Shown: positions 22,709-37,700 of the stretch, piece by piece | Layout of the letters: every line of letters begins with the position of its first letter | How positions within the stretch are numbered: the stretch's first letter is position 1 | NCBI GenBank assembly: GCA_907163375.1 | Contig: CAJQUW010016896.1 | Location: 124,001-188,000 of the forward strand | Length of the DNA stretch: 64,000 nucleotides | Reading direction: 5' to 3' | Source of the DNA: Prostheceraeus crozeri | Lineage: Eukaryota; Platyhelminthes; Polycladida; Euryleptidae | Translations under genes and position numbers: made by a program | The notes under the pieces: model-generated | Database searches by the model: none | What the model saw: only the letters and a program-made list of their open reading frames with translations | What the model was told of the DNA's origin: nothing

Positions 22709-25700
22709 CTGAAAATTTGAAGAAATATAATTACTATTAAGTTATTATTTCCATAATACCATAAAAAGACAAATTGCAACTCTACCTGCTTATCAATCAT
22801 TATAATGTAACATATAGGATAGCAACACATCTGAAAGTGCACAGAATTTTTTGGGCACCAAATCAAAATGACCTTCCTATAACTGTGACCTTCCTATAAG
22901 CCTCATGCTAAGATTTACTTATCCGATTTGAGTCATGATTCTCCGAACATAAATGCCGAAAACTCAATAGTCTGACAGTTTGAAAGAAGGCAATCTATCC
23001 GTCAGAGGCTATCGATCTACCGCTGAGATTTCAACAAGAAAATTTGCTTTATTGCACCTAATTTCAAATGGTGTGTAACATTGCAAAACATACACAAAAA
23101 ATAATTTAGAACTTAACATAATTACAGAAATTAGGTATTTAGGCAATCCTTAAGAGGACTAATCAGCGTTCCCACAGGCAAAGTCAAAATTTCTATGAAA
23201 TCATACAAATTAAAAGCTACCGTAAAGCAATGAGCGAACGAAAATTACATATTGTGTAACACAAATCTCGACACCACTGAGTCACAATGTTGGTTCGTCA
23301 GCAGGAAAGCCAACCAGCTGTGCATTACGGGTCCTTTAATTTCCTGTATGCCCTGGTTGGCGAACCCTGTGACACCTATTACATACAACGACCGAAAAAC
23401 TTTTTACAGGAAAAAATTCGAAACTTTTCCAACAAGTTCATGTTTACACAAGATGTGTGGCCCAGGGTGACTACTCTCAAAAAAAAAAAAATACCTGGCA
23501 TATAAGAAGTATAACAAGCACTGTCAGTCCACATTTTTGATATTTCATTGTAGATTCACGAATTCATTCACCTTAAATTTGACATTATGACACCAATTTT
23601 GCTGTGAAGAAAGTTCGATTTTCTTGACATTCAAACTGAGAGCTCCTGAATGACTGGCACATATGCGTGCGTATATAAGATAGCTATTCCTCCAAATGAC
23701 ACGCTCAACTGAATATCATCCTTTAGACTTAAAGTGTGAGGTATCAGGAGCAAGTCCACAACTAAAATCCTTGGCCATAAATTCTAGCAACTAAAAGTTA
23801 CATGGTAATAGCCTGAACTAAAAAGCGTAGATGATCACAAAATATATTAAACTCCGACAATATCTAAAAAGTACGGGATCTGTAATACCAGAAGAGTCTC
23901 GAACAACCTGTTGTGTCAATGATATTCTGGAATAACTCTTTCAGTCTCGACACTAATCCGGATTTCGCACCCCGCTTGCTGCTACAATTGTCGGTCATGA
24001 TATAGGCCAAATTTTTGGAAGCAAACTGATTTCTTCGAGGACGCGTTCACATGCATCCAACATAGCTTCAGCACTAACCACGCTGAAGTTTTTAAGTTTT
24101 AAGGCAGAAGAGCTGGACTTTAGGAATTCCTCACTGTCCAGATCTGTCTCCAATTCTACAGTAGAAAGATTTCGAAATTTGCGGGCGAAATAATCAGTAA
24201 AATAACAAATTCATAATTCAACACGAATTTTCTTGTGATAAGTGCATTCATCGTGCTTTTTGGAAACACCAGAAGCCAGCAAAACGTTCTACGTCAATTT
24301 CACCTTTTCGTTGGTGTAACTGCAAATTTTAACAGAAATTTCAGGAAAATTGTTGATATACTTTAACGAAAAGTGTCTGTTTGTACACTTTACTTCATCC
24401 TCTGTCACTGAATGATAACTCATTTGAAAGATCATGGTCTGTAGATGTGTTTGTACACTTTACTTCATCCTCTGTCACTGAATGATAACTCATTTGTAAG
24501 ATCATGATCTGTAGATGATTTCTAGAATAACCAGTTCAACAAAATACCAATTTGTGTAACTTTTATGAGCAAAAATTCTAAAAAATGGAGTCAACACCTT
24601 AAATGTCACAATTTTACCATTGGAAATACATAGGATTGTGTTATCCTCTCTATTTCTGAAAAGCAAATGATCTGATCCGGCAGACGCGAAGTTTTGCAGT
24701 AGGTTAGAGGTGTACTATGCTATGTGAAAGTTTTATGTACTACCTCGTTCCCTGCACAACTTCACGCTAGCTCCCGGACTAACATGGCATTCTCGCTGTC
24801 TGAAGCAACTTAAAGACAGTGTAATAAGTCTCCAGCCAAACAACTGATTGATTATATCAGTGATGATTTTGATGCGAATGTTAAGACCAGGTTGGAAATG
24901 TCCTTCAAAGAACACCGGATTCAAGACGCTTGTTGAGAGATTGCTACTGTCACGATCTCCAGTTGCCTCATCTGACGTAGAGAGTTTTTTTCCGAAAACA
25001 AAGCATTTATAATAATAATATTAATTATGATAGCTTTATTGCATATCAGACATTTTCGGACATGGCATTACATCACAATAGGAAATACGTACACGTCAAG
25101 CGCAATTGATAAATGAGCTGCCGGAACGGCTGGTGTTCGACATGTAAGGAGCAATGGCGCTAATATGACAAAGGAAAACATCCGTATGTCTTGAGTATTA
25201 GGAATGAACTCCAAGCAAATTTTTACTGCATTTTAGCTATTTCTATGATCACAATGATACTAGTATTGCACACAGAGTTTCATTGCACAAAATTACTTAT
25301 TTAAGCGCATAAAGCGATCACTTGTTAATGCATAATTTGTCGACATTTGTCTGCCAGATAGGAGCCCCATGATTTTTTCAAGATATTAAGCGCAGGTCAT
25401 CTACAAAAAAGTTGGTCAACTCGATCGTATCATATGCCAACCATCCCAACTCTTCAAATTCTACCCAGAATGAATTTTTGCATCTAATGTTATTTTTATT
25501 TCATGTAGTCGTGTTGCAAGTGTAGCACCACTCACATGAAGTCCTCGCTCTGGGAGAAATCAAGACAATTATGTTCTACTCGTATGTAGGGCCTACAGCA
25601 CTCTTAGGGAGTTACTGTGTCAAACTCAAAAAAGGGCGATTTTCGGCAAGCTTTTGCTCATCGCCTGAGACAAACGACCGAAACAGGTATCATGATGTCT

Positions 25701-28700
25701 TTACTGCCTAAGGTGATTCTGGAAGTAGCGCTCGTGATTTCATATTGCTTAGCATCGAAGTTTCTTCAGGAGGGCCAATAATGATACTCGTATGCGAAGT
25801 CACCTCAGCTACTTCACCACCCATTTCCGTTGAGCACATTGACGGATCCATTATCAACATGACCCTCAACCATCTGACGAATTCTTAGTAACAGTTGCAT
25901 AGTTGGGCTTAAATGGTTGTTAGCAGCGGCTCAAGTAATTACAGGAGAAAATTTGTGACATCACAACTCACCGTTAGGTTGTCTCGTAATAACTGCATGA
26001 TAAGGGTGCTATCTTTGTAGGATTCCTCGTGTAAACTGTCGAGTTCAGCGATGGCTTCATCGAAGGACTGAAAAGAAAAGAAAATTTTAGCAACTTCACT
26101 ACACACTTGAAGGCCGGTATATACTTCTGACGTATAATTACGCTGCTATACAATGCAGCACGACGACTGGGAAAAGCTTCAATCCACTGATAAATACGTC
26201 GACCTGCTCTTCCCTTTAATCGGTAAAAGAAAGCACACAAGTGATCAAACTAGAGGCGCAGTCTTTGTGCGTCCTGCGATTACTTTTTCTTCTTTTACTC
26301 ATTGGCTCGAGATTTTCAACATTTTCAGTAAATGTTAATTTTTTCTTTCCCGACCCTGATCATCATCGGCAGCATCATAGGCGAATTTTGAACATAATGG
26401 TGATCAGAGGAGTTGTGACGAGACGAGAGTTTCAGAGGAGTGTGACGCTTCCTCGATGAAAGCGATAGATTGGTAATACTTCCTAAACATCAGCTTGGAT
26501 CTTCCGTCACCACTTTTGTTTCTCGGTCTTTTGCTCGTAGTCGCATATAGGACTACTGATCGCGCAGATGTTTATAATTTTTCTTGCATACTGTCTCGTC
26601 TTTCTCTATCAGGCATGGGATTGAACCAATTACAAAAAGCCGGAATTTTAAAGAGTAGCTGAATCAGCGGCGCATGGCGAGCGTTTAGCGAGTCAATAAT
26701 TGCCGCGAAGCGACGAAAAATTTTGAGGTTATAATTCCCCAGAAAGCCTAGAAATCGTCTAATTAAATGGCCTAATATTTAACTATTTATATGACTCAAT
26801 ATAATAATTAAAATACATGGGTATTTACACAATATAGAATATGTTAAATGTACAAAAATCGAACCAAGTAAGAACCTACATAGATGAGCTGTAGAAATTC
26901 ATAGTAGGTACGTAGGTACAAATGTATATGAAAAAGTGGGTCTAGTTAGAAATCTTAGCACGCTTAGCAAGGGAAGAAGTGTGTTTCTTCAAGGCACGCT
27001 TCAGTATTTTAGAAGACATTTTCTTTGACGCAGCTTTTGACACTACATCTAATGAATGCAAGTTCAGAGTAGACTTCTTTTCATCCAGAATGCGACGACG
27101 ATGTTCTTGTTCTTTTCGCCGATTCTTGGCATGGCTCTGGGTTTTCGAATGCTTCTTCAGCGTTTTCAACCCTTCAGCCGCGTAATTCAAATACTTGCTG
27201 CAGAGAGTGCAACGAGCGATGCCAGGTTTCGGCATTTTCTTGAAAACATCTCTGGCCATACTGCCATCCGGTAATATTTCCTGAAGCCAGGCTTCCTTCC
27301 AGGCGTTTTTAATACCTTTGTCAATTTCCATTTTGTCTAGAATAATACACAAGTAGATAGATACCATGTAAGCACGGAGTAATTACAAGACTACTAAAAA
27401 TAAAACATACTTTTAAACTGTATAAACAAATAACACTAAAACATAGGTACCTATGTGATCAAAAAAAGAAAGACTTATCAATAATGTTCATATTAAAAAT
27501 TAGGTACAATACATCAGAATAATAATAAAACTAGGTACAATGCAGAACTGAATTACTTTCAGAATATTAAATTTTGTACAATTGATCAGACATTTGCTGT
27601 CATGACTCCCCCCCCCAACACCCCATTGCCAAAACGTGCTTATTTTGCTTATCAAACGAAATTATCAAAATGATTTCAAAAAGCCAGAAAAATCCCATGC
27701 CTGCTCTATTCCGATAGCTGAGAGGAGTTGTTTATTCTCTCCGTATACTTGAATTGATTACTTTTTACAACCCTACCGTATGCTCGAACTTCCGAACATC
27801 TACAATTAACATTTCAAACAAATTAACATTCGTATTTGTTACAGATTCCGCAGGCAGTTTCATTACATACAATCAGTCGACTGGTTGAAAATGAAGTTGA
27901 ATCGGAACTTTTACTGTTTTACTGTGCTCCCAGAAACACCAGTCGACTGTTAGTGTGACTCATTAATTGATCACACCGGTTGCAGTTATATGCAAATTTT
28001 ATTCTGTCGAAACCAACAGACTAACATCAGCGCGTGCCAGTTAGCATTGACAGCCACGCTACGCCAGAAGTATAAACAGACCTTAAGCTTCGTTGCTTCG
28101 AGAATTCGATAGTAGGAAAAGCACTTACTCTCTTTGCCAGTTGGCATGCCTGTTCTGGCTCATTCCTGATTTCGTAATGGAAAACGGAGAAGTTCAGGGC
28201 CAAACCTAGTCGAATGGGGTGAGTGGTTTCCAGTTCTTGTTCTGCTTCCTTGGTTGCTTCTGAGTATGCTTCATTGGATTTATTGATAACTTCCTCTCTT
28301 TCAGTCCCACACGCCACTTCAGCAAGATATCTGTAGTAATCTCCTTTCATTTTAAGATAGAACACTCTACTTTCGGCCTTCTTGGCAATGGGAATGAGGA
28401 ATTGGTTGAGCAGAGCCTGAAACAATAGGTGAAGTGAATTAATCACTGCTTACATACGAAGTGAGTACGTATGCTCGTTACGATTGCAAGACATCGCATA
28501 GAAAATGACGAAAATCATCATTTGAACTAATTCAAAATACCCCACACACATTGCCTAACATTTTACAAATAATTTTCAAAGATTGTTTGTGCAGGCTATG
28601 TCTCCACACATCAGAAGTTACCCCGAATATCTTTGTGATCGAACTATCGATATTTTCAAAAAAATTCAACATTTTTTGTCATTTTTAAATGCTGTGGATT

Positions 28701-31700
28701 TTTTTCTCGGTAATAGTTGAAAGTCCTCTATACAGCATCCCTCACAAGTGGTACAATGTCTAAATAAGCTCCAAAAATCAACTAACGAGACAAGCGTTAT
28801 ATGTGATGAATGAATAGGGTTGGTATTTATTTGTTAAAAACTGTCAAAAACTACTTAAAAGTCATGTGGACACAACATTATCATCATACGTTTAAGAAAT
28901 AGTCACACTGCCCGTTACCGGTACTCGTTATTTTTCTACCAGCTGTTTCGAACTAGACATGAATTCATGAAGTTTTCATGAATTCTACTATGTAGGCTTG
29001 AATATTATTTGATACTCTAGCCTTCTAGCCAAAATGAAAAAATTAAGCTCACTGTCAGTCAAGAAAAAATATATATTGCATGGTGAAAACTCTGAATACA
29101 AAAGGCTGCGCTTTGCTGCATGACGAATTACAATGATAAAACTCTAATCACAAAAACAAATATCTTCATATGCACCGGTTGACTATAACTACGCACAAGA
29201 TGATAGTCACTTATTGAGCTAACAGCGGAGGAAGGATAGTTTATGTGCCTTCCCCACACCAAGTCTATTTCTGAGGTGACTCTCTCGATGCTCGCGGATG
29301 AGCAAGGTACGGAATTCAAGTCAACAGCGATTTGACTTAGCTTCTGATCGAAACCCAGCCGCCAAACCCCGGCTTTCCACCACCTCCTCGGACAGGTGAC
29401 ATCGCGGCATAATTCTTCGGTGAAAGGGTCTTCATAAGCAAGGACTGGCGGAGTTTCCACACACTTACAGGATGAAAGCCTTTGCCATCAGTATTTGTGT
29501 CTTATTCAACTTCTTTCCCAGGAATCGCGGGTCAAGCAGGTTGGCGGCGCACACCGCCGGAGTCATTGCCTCTTCCATTCTCTGGAGAACGTTTTCCTTG
29601 CTTGGTGAGCCATTGCTCTTGACGAGATCTATCCACATTTCGGCTGCCTCACTTAGGCCACAGTCGTCGCTTTGCAATCTGTCCAGGGCGATAGATAAGG
29701 GTTCGACGAATTCCAAGAGATAATTTGCGGCCCGGCGCAGTTGTATGTTTTCCATTATGCGATACAGTTATTGGATCGGAGGTTCCTCGAGACGATCTGA
29801 CCTAGTGCTCCCCAATTTTCGGTAAAATATTTCAGTGATTCAGTCACAGAATTCCATCGAGTTGTAGCAGGCAGTGGAGGGTGCGGTAATCCTGCAGTTT
29901 TCAGTTCTGCTGACCCAACGTGTGTGTTCTTGAACCATTTTAGCACTGAAGTGACTCTCTGGATAACGTCAGCCTGACATTCGGTAACGTCCTTAGCGAG
30001 TAAGTTGGCCAAATGAGCATGGCAGCCAACAACGATTACTCCCGGAAAGAGTTCAGCCATCTTCTCCCGCATGTTAACCAATGTATTACTGCATTACTGA
30101 ATTCACTGTATTACTAGAACTGGCTTAACCGTTGGCTGACGCCTATTGGCAGCATAGATCATCGAACTATTATCAAAAAGTTTTAGATTAAGGTATACAG
30201 CATATCCCTGACCTTAGCCACATTAGAACCTCAACCGCTTCTTGTTGCTCGAAAAGAAACTCGAAAACAGCATTATTAACAAAAGCAACAAAAGTTATTT
30301 CATACAAGCCTATTCGTTAAGCCAGCTGATTTTTTAGCAGATGTGATTCATTTTTCGAACATAAGAAGGTATACAATTTATATAACTAAGGCACCTGTCT
30401 AGCTACAGTTGGAAATAGATCTAGCGCATAGCTTCAAATCATTGTGTGGTGAAGCGGAAAAAATTAATGTTTTAGCTGTTAAAAACCATGTTTTAAACAT
30501 GTGTTAAAAACATGGTGTTTTAAACATACCATCCCTGTGAATGAAGCACTACTTTTCGTAGAAATTGCTATATAGTTAAACGTGCCAAAATAGTAGAAGT
30601 ATATCGAATTATTCTGAAATATTTTGGATTTCCTATAGATAGGCACAAAAATATCACGATACAGATAACATTTTGAGGTCAGCCACACAACTTTCTTTGA
30701 AAATTGTTTAATTGGCGAAAATGACCCACCTATGTTCTCTTTCGCCTTTTTTGACATAATAATTGATCCTCCAGTTTTCCATTCTACCAAAACAAATTAT
30801 CTAGCTTTTACTAATCTACAATCAGTCTCCCTAATCCATCAATTTCATATTCACGAATTCATCCTATATTTCTTTAATTAATACATTGCGAACACAGATG
30901 AATCATTGTAATGTACTAATACATCCTTGTGAAGATTAGTAAAGCTTTCTGATTGTAGTTTACAAATGTTTACCGGCATTTCTATGGCATTAAATAGGTA
31001 TAAATCCTCTGTAGTAAACCAATTATCCTCGCCCAACGGCTCGGAAATAGCTATTTTCTTGAGAGAATATCAACTTCTCCTCCGCAGCTGTGTGGTACAG
31101 CACGAGCGCAGCGAGGGGTGGACAGATAGCTAAGGGAGGAAACGCTTATTTCTTCTCGAAAGAATGTAACTTTAATTGTGATTTATAGATGTATATTGTT
31201 CATTATCAAATTGATAGTTGCATCGCAAAATCTATGAATGAGCAAATCATCAAAGGACTATCGGTATCTTTGACGTCTCAGGCTAATCATAACTTGTTTA
31301 TAGGCTTCTACGATTTGTCCTGCGGAGGAGTTTTCATTGGAAAAGTTAGCTGCGGGAGGTAAGGTTAACTTTATTTGCTTCCGTACTTGCATTGTAGATA
31401 TCCTATCGCTTTATTAGACCCAGGGATCGCAATTCAACCAAGAAAAAACGGAAAATCGGGAAAAACCGGGATTTGAATGCATGAATTTGAAATATTTACA
31501 TAAGACTAATTTCGTCAAAAAACTGAAACGAACGAATTTCAAATCTAAGAATCCCATAGAAATGGCGGTTAGCATAATACAGATTGTTTCATAAAAAATG
31601 GATCACCCGTAAACATCGCCTTAACTTCAACTTTGTCTAACTCCGCCAAACTTGAACGAATTTCTCTGAAATTTGTAAGATATGTCAGTTGTGCTTACTA

Positions 31701-34700
31701 ATATCATTGTTGGAAATTTCAAGCATGAATATTGAGTTGTTTTCCTGTTATAGATAAAAAAAGTGGTAGATAATTTGATCTTCATTTAGCAATGTTACGC
31801 AAAATCATACCTCACTCTTATAAAATTACATTTGTTTCCTTTGTTATGTAATATGTTGTTCTACAAGCCAAAAGCTATCAAGCAAAGCAAAAATAACGAA
31901 AATTGGTTAATCAGAGCCAGTATAGCACTATTATTCATCAACAATAATGTAACTGCTACATGTGATTAACTGGACTTCATGTTCCATAGTTTCCTGACTT
32001 CGTTGCGGTGGTCTTGGCAGCACTCCTGATTGCTTTCAGCTAGAAATCTATCTCTTACCAGTTGAAAACAATACAAAGCACAAATGAACAATAACGAGAT
32101 CGCATTCACAAAAGGCAAAGTGTCAGCCTTGCTAGAACTAGGGTTTTCTTTGCGAGCTACAAGCAAGCGACTAAATGTCCCTTACACAAATGTGCATCGA
32201 TGGCATAATGATGATTTTCGACTCTGTCGTAAAGAGGACTCTGGCCGTCCACGCAAAACATCCAAACGTAGAGACCGCCTAATTTTGAGATTTGTTAAAG
32301 TTGATCCAAGTCTCTCGTTAACTGAGATGGCTGGACTAGACTCGTCTATTTCTAAGTCCACTATTCGGAGAAGACTTATTGAGTCGAATTTCAAGAGCTG
32401 TAAGAGGCCCTCTCAGATCGAATTATCAGATCAGCATACAAAAAGACGTCTCAGATGGGCAATGAGTCATTGTCACTGGCGAAATCAATGGGATTGGGTT
32501 GTCTGGTCTGATGAGGCATCAGTCCGTCTGAAGGATAGTGATGGTCGATTGAGATTATGGATGAAATCTGATCAGGAAATTCCGAGACATTTACATCGTC
32601 CCCGGTTACAAGGTGGTGCGACTCTACTGATTTGGGCTGGCATTTGGACCAATGGCCGCTCTGAACTTCACATACAGCAAGGAACCATGAATTGTGAACG
32701 CTATGTGAATGTTTTACGAATGAACATTGGCCAAATGACATATCAACTTGGTGATCCATCGACTTGGTTATTTATGGATGATAATGCTACGTGTCACAGG
32801 AGTAGTAGAGTCAAGTTATGCAAGTCTCAATTAGGGCTTAGGACATTATCTTGGACAGCTCGTTCTCCTGATCTGAATCCCATAGAAAATGTATGGAGTA
32901 TTCTAAAACGCAGTTCGTCGTTCACTGCTACCTACAGATGGCGTATCACAACTTACGTCACTGTTACTTATGTTGAGAATCACAACAAGTACATCTCTAT
33001 TCGTGATCGTGAGTCTCTGCCCATGGATATCACAAGCATGATAGACAATTGTAGTGTCCTATAACCTATTCGAAGCAAGACAAATGTCCATTTTGGATAC
33101 AGTTTCTGTTGCGATCGACAACATCCATGGCGATAGTGCGGATCTGAGAACATGTCTTCGCACCTGGAGAAGACATGTTGATTACAGCTACTTTCCTGTC
33201 AAACTGAGAAGTGCCATTTCAGATAGAGCTGATCAGGCTCTGACCAACTATCATGTTTTGGAGTAAGAAAAAAACAACTACCCTGACTTGACATCAAAAA
33301 TGTACGAGGATACAAGAAATTATTTGGCCGAAAACCACAGCTCTCAGCGTATACCTCGGAGGATTCGAATTAAGGATACTTATTTGTTTCCAAGGTCGCT
33401 CTTCAATTCCGAAATTGCACGTGTTCTCTAGCCCATCAACTATCGGCAGCGGGCAAAAAAAGTCGTTACCGGCAGCGAAGGAGTTCTGCGGTTTCATGGA
33501 AAATTTATACATATGTCCAGCAAGTAGTGCTAGAATTGAATGAATATTCTCAAGTTTTATATTGATCCTCACCAAACTTCGGAACAGGCTTTCAATTGAG
33601 CGAATTTCGCCGTTGGCTATAGTTAATTGCTCTCTGAGACAAGATTACATCGTCGAAGACAACTTATCAGAATTTGATGATTGATGGTACCTGCGCACTT
33701 GATTCATATTTTGTCACGTTTAATGAAAGATTTGATACCTCCGCCCGCATAAGCCCATGGCTTTTGTATATTTTCGATAGTTTGCTATATTGTTCCCCTT
33801 TTCAAAATATCTTTTTGAGTTTTACTGTTTTTGTAATTTGTTGCGTCATTAGGTACATATACAGGCTACCTTTGAAACACCATCTGGTGAATGAGCGTGG
33901 ACCTTTGTCAGTACTTGTAGAGATGTCTAACTCTGATTAGTAAAATTTTATATACTAGGTACTCAAAAAAGGAAAGGGTCACCTTCAGCAACGAAGTATT
34001 TCCAGAAATAAATACCACATATGAATGAATATACAGTATCAATAAACACTGTCAAATGTCATCAATGACGTGACATGACAAAGGCATTGATGATCAGTAG
34101 TTTTCATGAGATGTGTTCAGATCTCTGACGGTAGGTGCGTTTAGGCAACTTTCTTTAGCATGACTGAAACATGTCATCCATCAAAAGTTGTCTGAATTTG
34201 GTCGCGGAAGAATCATGGGACTTTTGGAAAATGGTTTTTTTATGCCGTGGGACTGGAAGAAGAGCTGGTGTCAGCCGAAGTATATTCGAGTAATAAGTAA
34301 ATTCGAAGTATAGGCCTATTTATACGTAATAATATGCGAAAAATAACTTTTTAACCAGAATTTTTGATTATTTTGAAAATCTTGTCTATGAAAAAATTCA
34401 TTTGTTCTAAATCATCTAAATGATAAAAAGAAGCTTGAATCTAGATTAGTAGTGTAATGCACTATGTGCATATAGATTGTAGAGTTAAGTTTATCTGAAA
34501 GCTAGAAATCTAGTCTTTCGACCAGTCACTAAATTTGAATGAAATTTACAAAAGTCTTCAGGAGTTCACTAATTGGCAAATACCGTAATCGAGTGATTAG
34601 TAACTAATCGGCTGATCACCGATTTTCGCTCTGCCAAGTCAATAATCGGCCGATTAATCGGTACACCCATAATCACTATCGAATATCATGAATGGTTTGT

Positions 34701-37700
34701 GGATACAATCTGGTCGGGTCGGTTTATCCCATTCTCTAATAGGGGTCTGATGTCTTTCAGCTTAAGTGGAGTTCTAAAATTCATGTAGCCCGACCCGACG
34801 CTCATCTTCAGTCTATATATTGTCGACACAAATCGATACATCCGCAAATATGATTGTCTAGTTTAATGTTTACCCATCCTTAGGTAAGGATGGGTCGGCT
34901 CGCAACTCTCACCAGGCTAGGGTTAGAACTTCTACAGTGGTTGGTATCTCCCGAGGAGACTGCCTCAAACCTTAAACCTTCTGCACTTCCGCATCGAAAC
35001 ATGGCTCTCAACCAAGCTATCCCATGACTTTAAGTTATACATTGACACTAGGTCTTTTAACGTTTTAATTAAGTGGTCGAAAGAATAAAAACAGCTTTTC
35101 ACTTGATTTTGTAGAGAAGACAAACCAACACGTCAGTTTCTCGCTACGATGCCTACAAGTTTCCGTGGAGCGCCTGTACTCGGGCGCACAGCTTCAAATA
35201 GGTGACCTACGATCTCGACTTTAAATGCTGATGTGGTTGAAGCCATCATGTTCTTAAGAATGGAATGATGTGGTGACTGACGAATGCAACATTTTCTTCG
35301 TTGTTTTTCAAACTCAGTAAAATGTCAAACATTAATTCTAAAATGTGTATAGTTGATAAACTTTCATTGAAACTGATTGATAATTGATGCAGCAATGATC
35401 ACTAAAACAGGTTCAGGTAAGCCTGATATGATCTATGACGTACATCCTTTTTTTTAAAAAAACTGACCATATAAATATACTTGCCACTCGGAGTCCGAGT
35501 CCTACTAGCGCCCGAAATGATAGGACTCTGCATCCCTGACTTGAACCTGTCGGCGACCGGCGTTAACAAAATAATTGTCTTCCAAATAATTATCTTCCAC
35601 TTATAAAGGGACTCTCTGTCCGACATACACCTTTACCCTGCCTTTGCTTTAGAAATTCGTGCATCTTTTAGGTCTATTAGACTGCTTACACCGATGCACA
35701 TTAACATAAGTTTCAGCGTGTAGTTCACAACGTGCATTTACATGGGAGGCTCGATTACGAATTTCTCGAATCACATGCCCTGACGAATTCCCACTCGCCA
35801 CATCACAAAACAAGTTATTTCTCTGAGAACGATAACATGAACAAGACACCAAAGTTCATTGCTTTTGTGACTAACGTATCTATCGCTGCAAACGTATTCA
35901 GATTCGTTTGTTAGTTACAAAAGCGACGAATTATGCTTGAATACTCAGATCGAGTCATTAGTATTTCGGAGTTTAGGTACCTGACATAACACAGGCCTTC
36001 CGGTATATCCGCCGCCGTAATAGTTAGAGATTACTGTAAACCAATATTTGAGCTTCATGGCACATACAATTGCGCTACACTTATCATCTTTTGTCATTCG
36101 ACTGATTCAACCACTTCGCTCATGAACCGAAAATATCAAAGCAATAGGTTCATCAATTTGCAGTATGCATTCCATAATTAACAGACAATTTTTCTGCTCA
36201 GGAATACAGGAATACTTTTCTGAGATAGTGAAGGCCTTGTTGGCCGACAGAGCGCTGAAAAAATTCAGATTTGACGAATTTTGAGGGAGCCAAAGCTTAA
36301 CACACAGCTACAATGAATCGCCAAGTTACACAGCAAAACCCGGGGTCATAGATGAATAACAAAATCCGACAAAGCGCTGGAATAAAATTTCAGATTTGAC
36401 GAATTTTGAGGGAGCCAAAAGCTTAATACACAGCTACAATGAATCGTGTACTTGTTGCAACATGCGCCAAGTTACACAGCAAAACCCAGGGCCATCGATG
36501 AATAACAAAATAGATTTGTGTTAGCTTAAATGAAACTGTCAAAATAAAAATACATGCACCCTAATATTTTTGTGTACTGGTAGGGCCTAGTGTAATAGGA
36601 TGATTTACAGCTAAACTTCCTCTTTGGCAATCTTCAATATGCGTTGTAAGTTTTAGTTGGGAAACCAATAACAGAACATAGCAATTATTATATATGCCTT
36701 ATTAATTTCCACCTCTTGGGTCATCATCAGAAGCAGAATCACTCTGTATGCCAGCTCTCATTAAAGCATTGTGTGGAATTGTCTACGACTTATGGCTGAT
36801 AGTGTGTGCCTCTTCCCTTACAAAAACTATTATTCAATGGCTCTACGCTTAAAATCCTTAATCCGATGAAATTATCGATAAATTTCAATTAATGGTGACA
36901 TCACGGCATTTCGACTACAGCAATATTGACTTCCTCAGGTCACATTTTCCACAAACCAGCCTTTCTATAGCTGATCGATTTGACACTTAAACAAAGGTTA
37001 AGCACACATCTTCTAAAAGTAGACCCAATCCACAAAATCGTTCACCAACTTTCTTTAACATCTAACCTTTGAAGTATTTGACCTATCGGTTGATGAGATT
37101 GGCAGGTGTGAGTGGGCTAGCCAGCTGCTACATGTTGTGATATGATAAACAGCTGCATATAATTGCCTCTCCTTTATTTAATAAATTATTATCATCAGTT
37201 CTCGTTACGTGAGACGGTAATCAGCAATTATCGAAAAATGTTAGATGTGTTAGACCACTGAAAGTTTAAAGTAATAAAATACAAACTGCTTGAACGACAA
37301 TAACCACGGTGTGTTCTCTTCCTATCTCAAATGACCCTCTATATTTTCCAAGATATTCTAGTTTATTGGATATCTTCGAAGGACTGAAAGATTGATAGGC
37401 TATGATTTGTGTGTATGCTAAGTATACAATTCCGGAAATTCGCAAATAATTTTTCCCTCTCATTGGACCTCAAATAAGAAATTAATAAAAAAACTATCCA
37501 TCAAACTATTACTTTTCAAAAACAACGACTGATGAGTGAATCCCCAGAAAAATAGTCTATTTACCAGGACATCTTCGCAAATTGCATTAAGTTCCTTTTC
37601 TATCTTCGTTCGATACTCTTTCGCTTTCCCTGCCTTCTGCTGATGTCCGTCAATCTTCTGTTCAATGCTAGAAATAACCCGCCAGGATGATCGCCGAGCA

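Noticed and set aside
33054-33266. 70-codon frame just after the Tc1 ORF as its missing C-terminus
   Set aside because: It does not resemble the Tc1 C-terminal block and is in a different frame.
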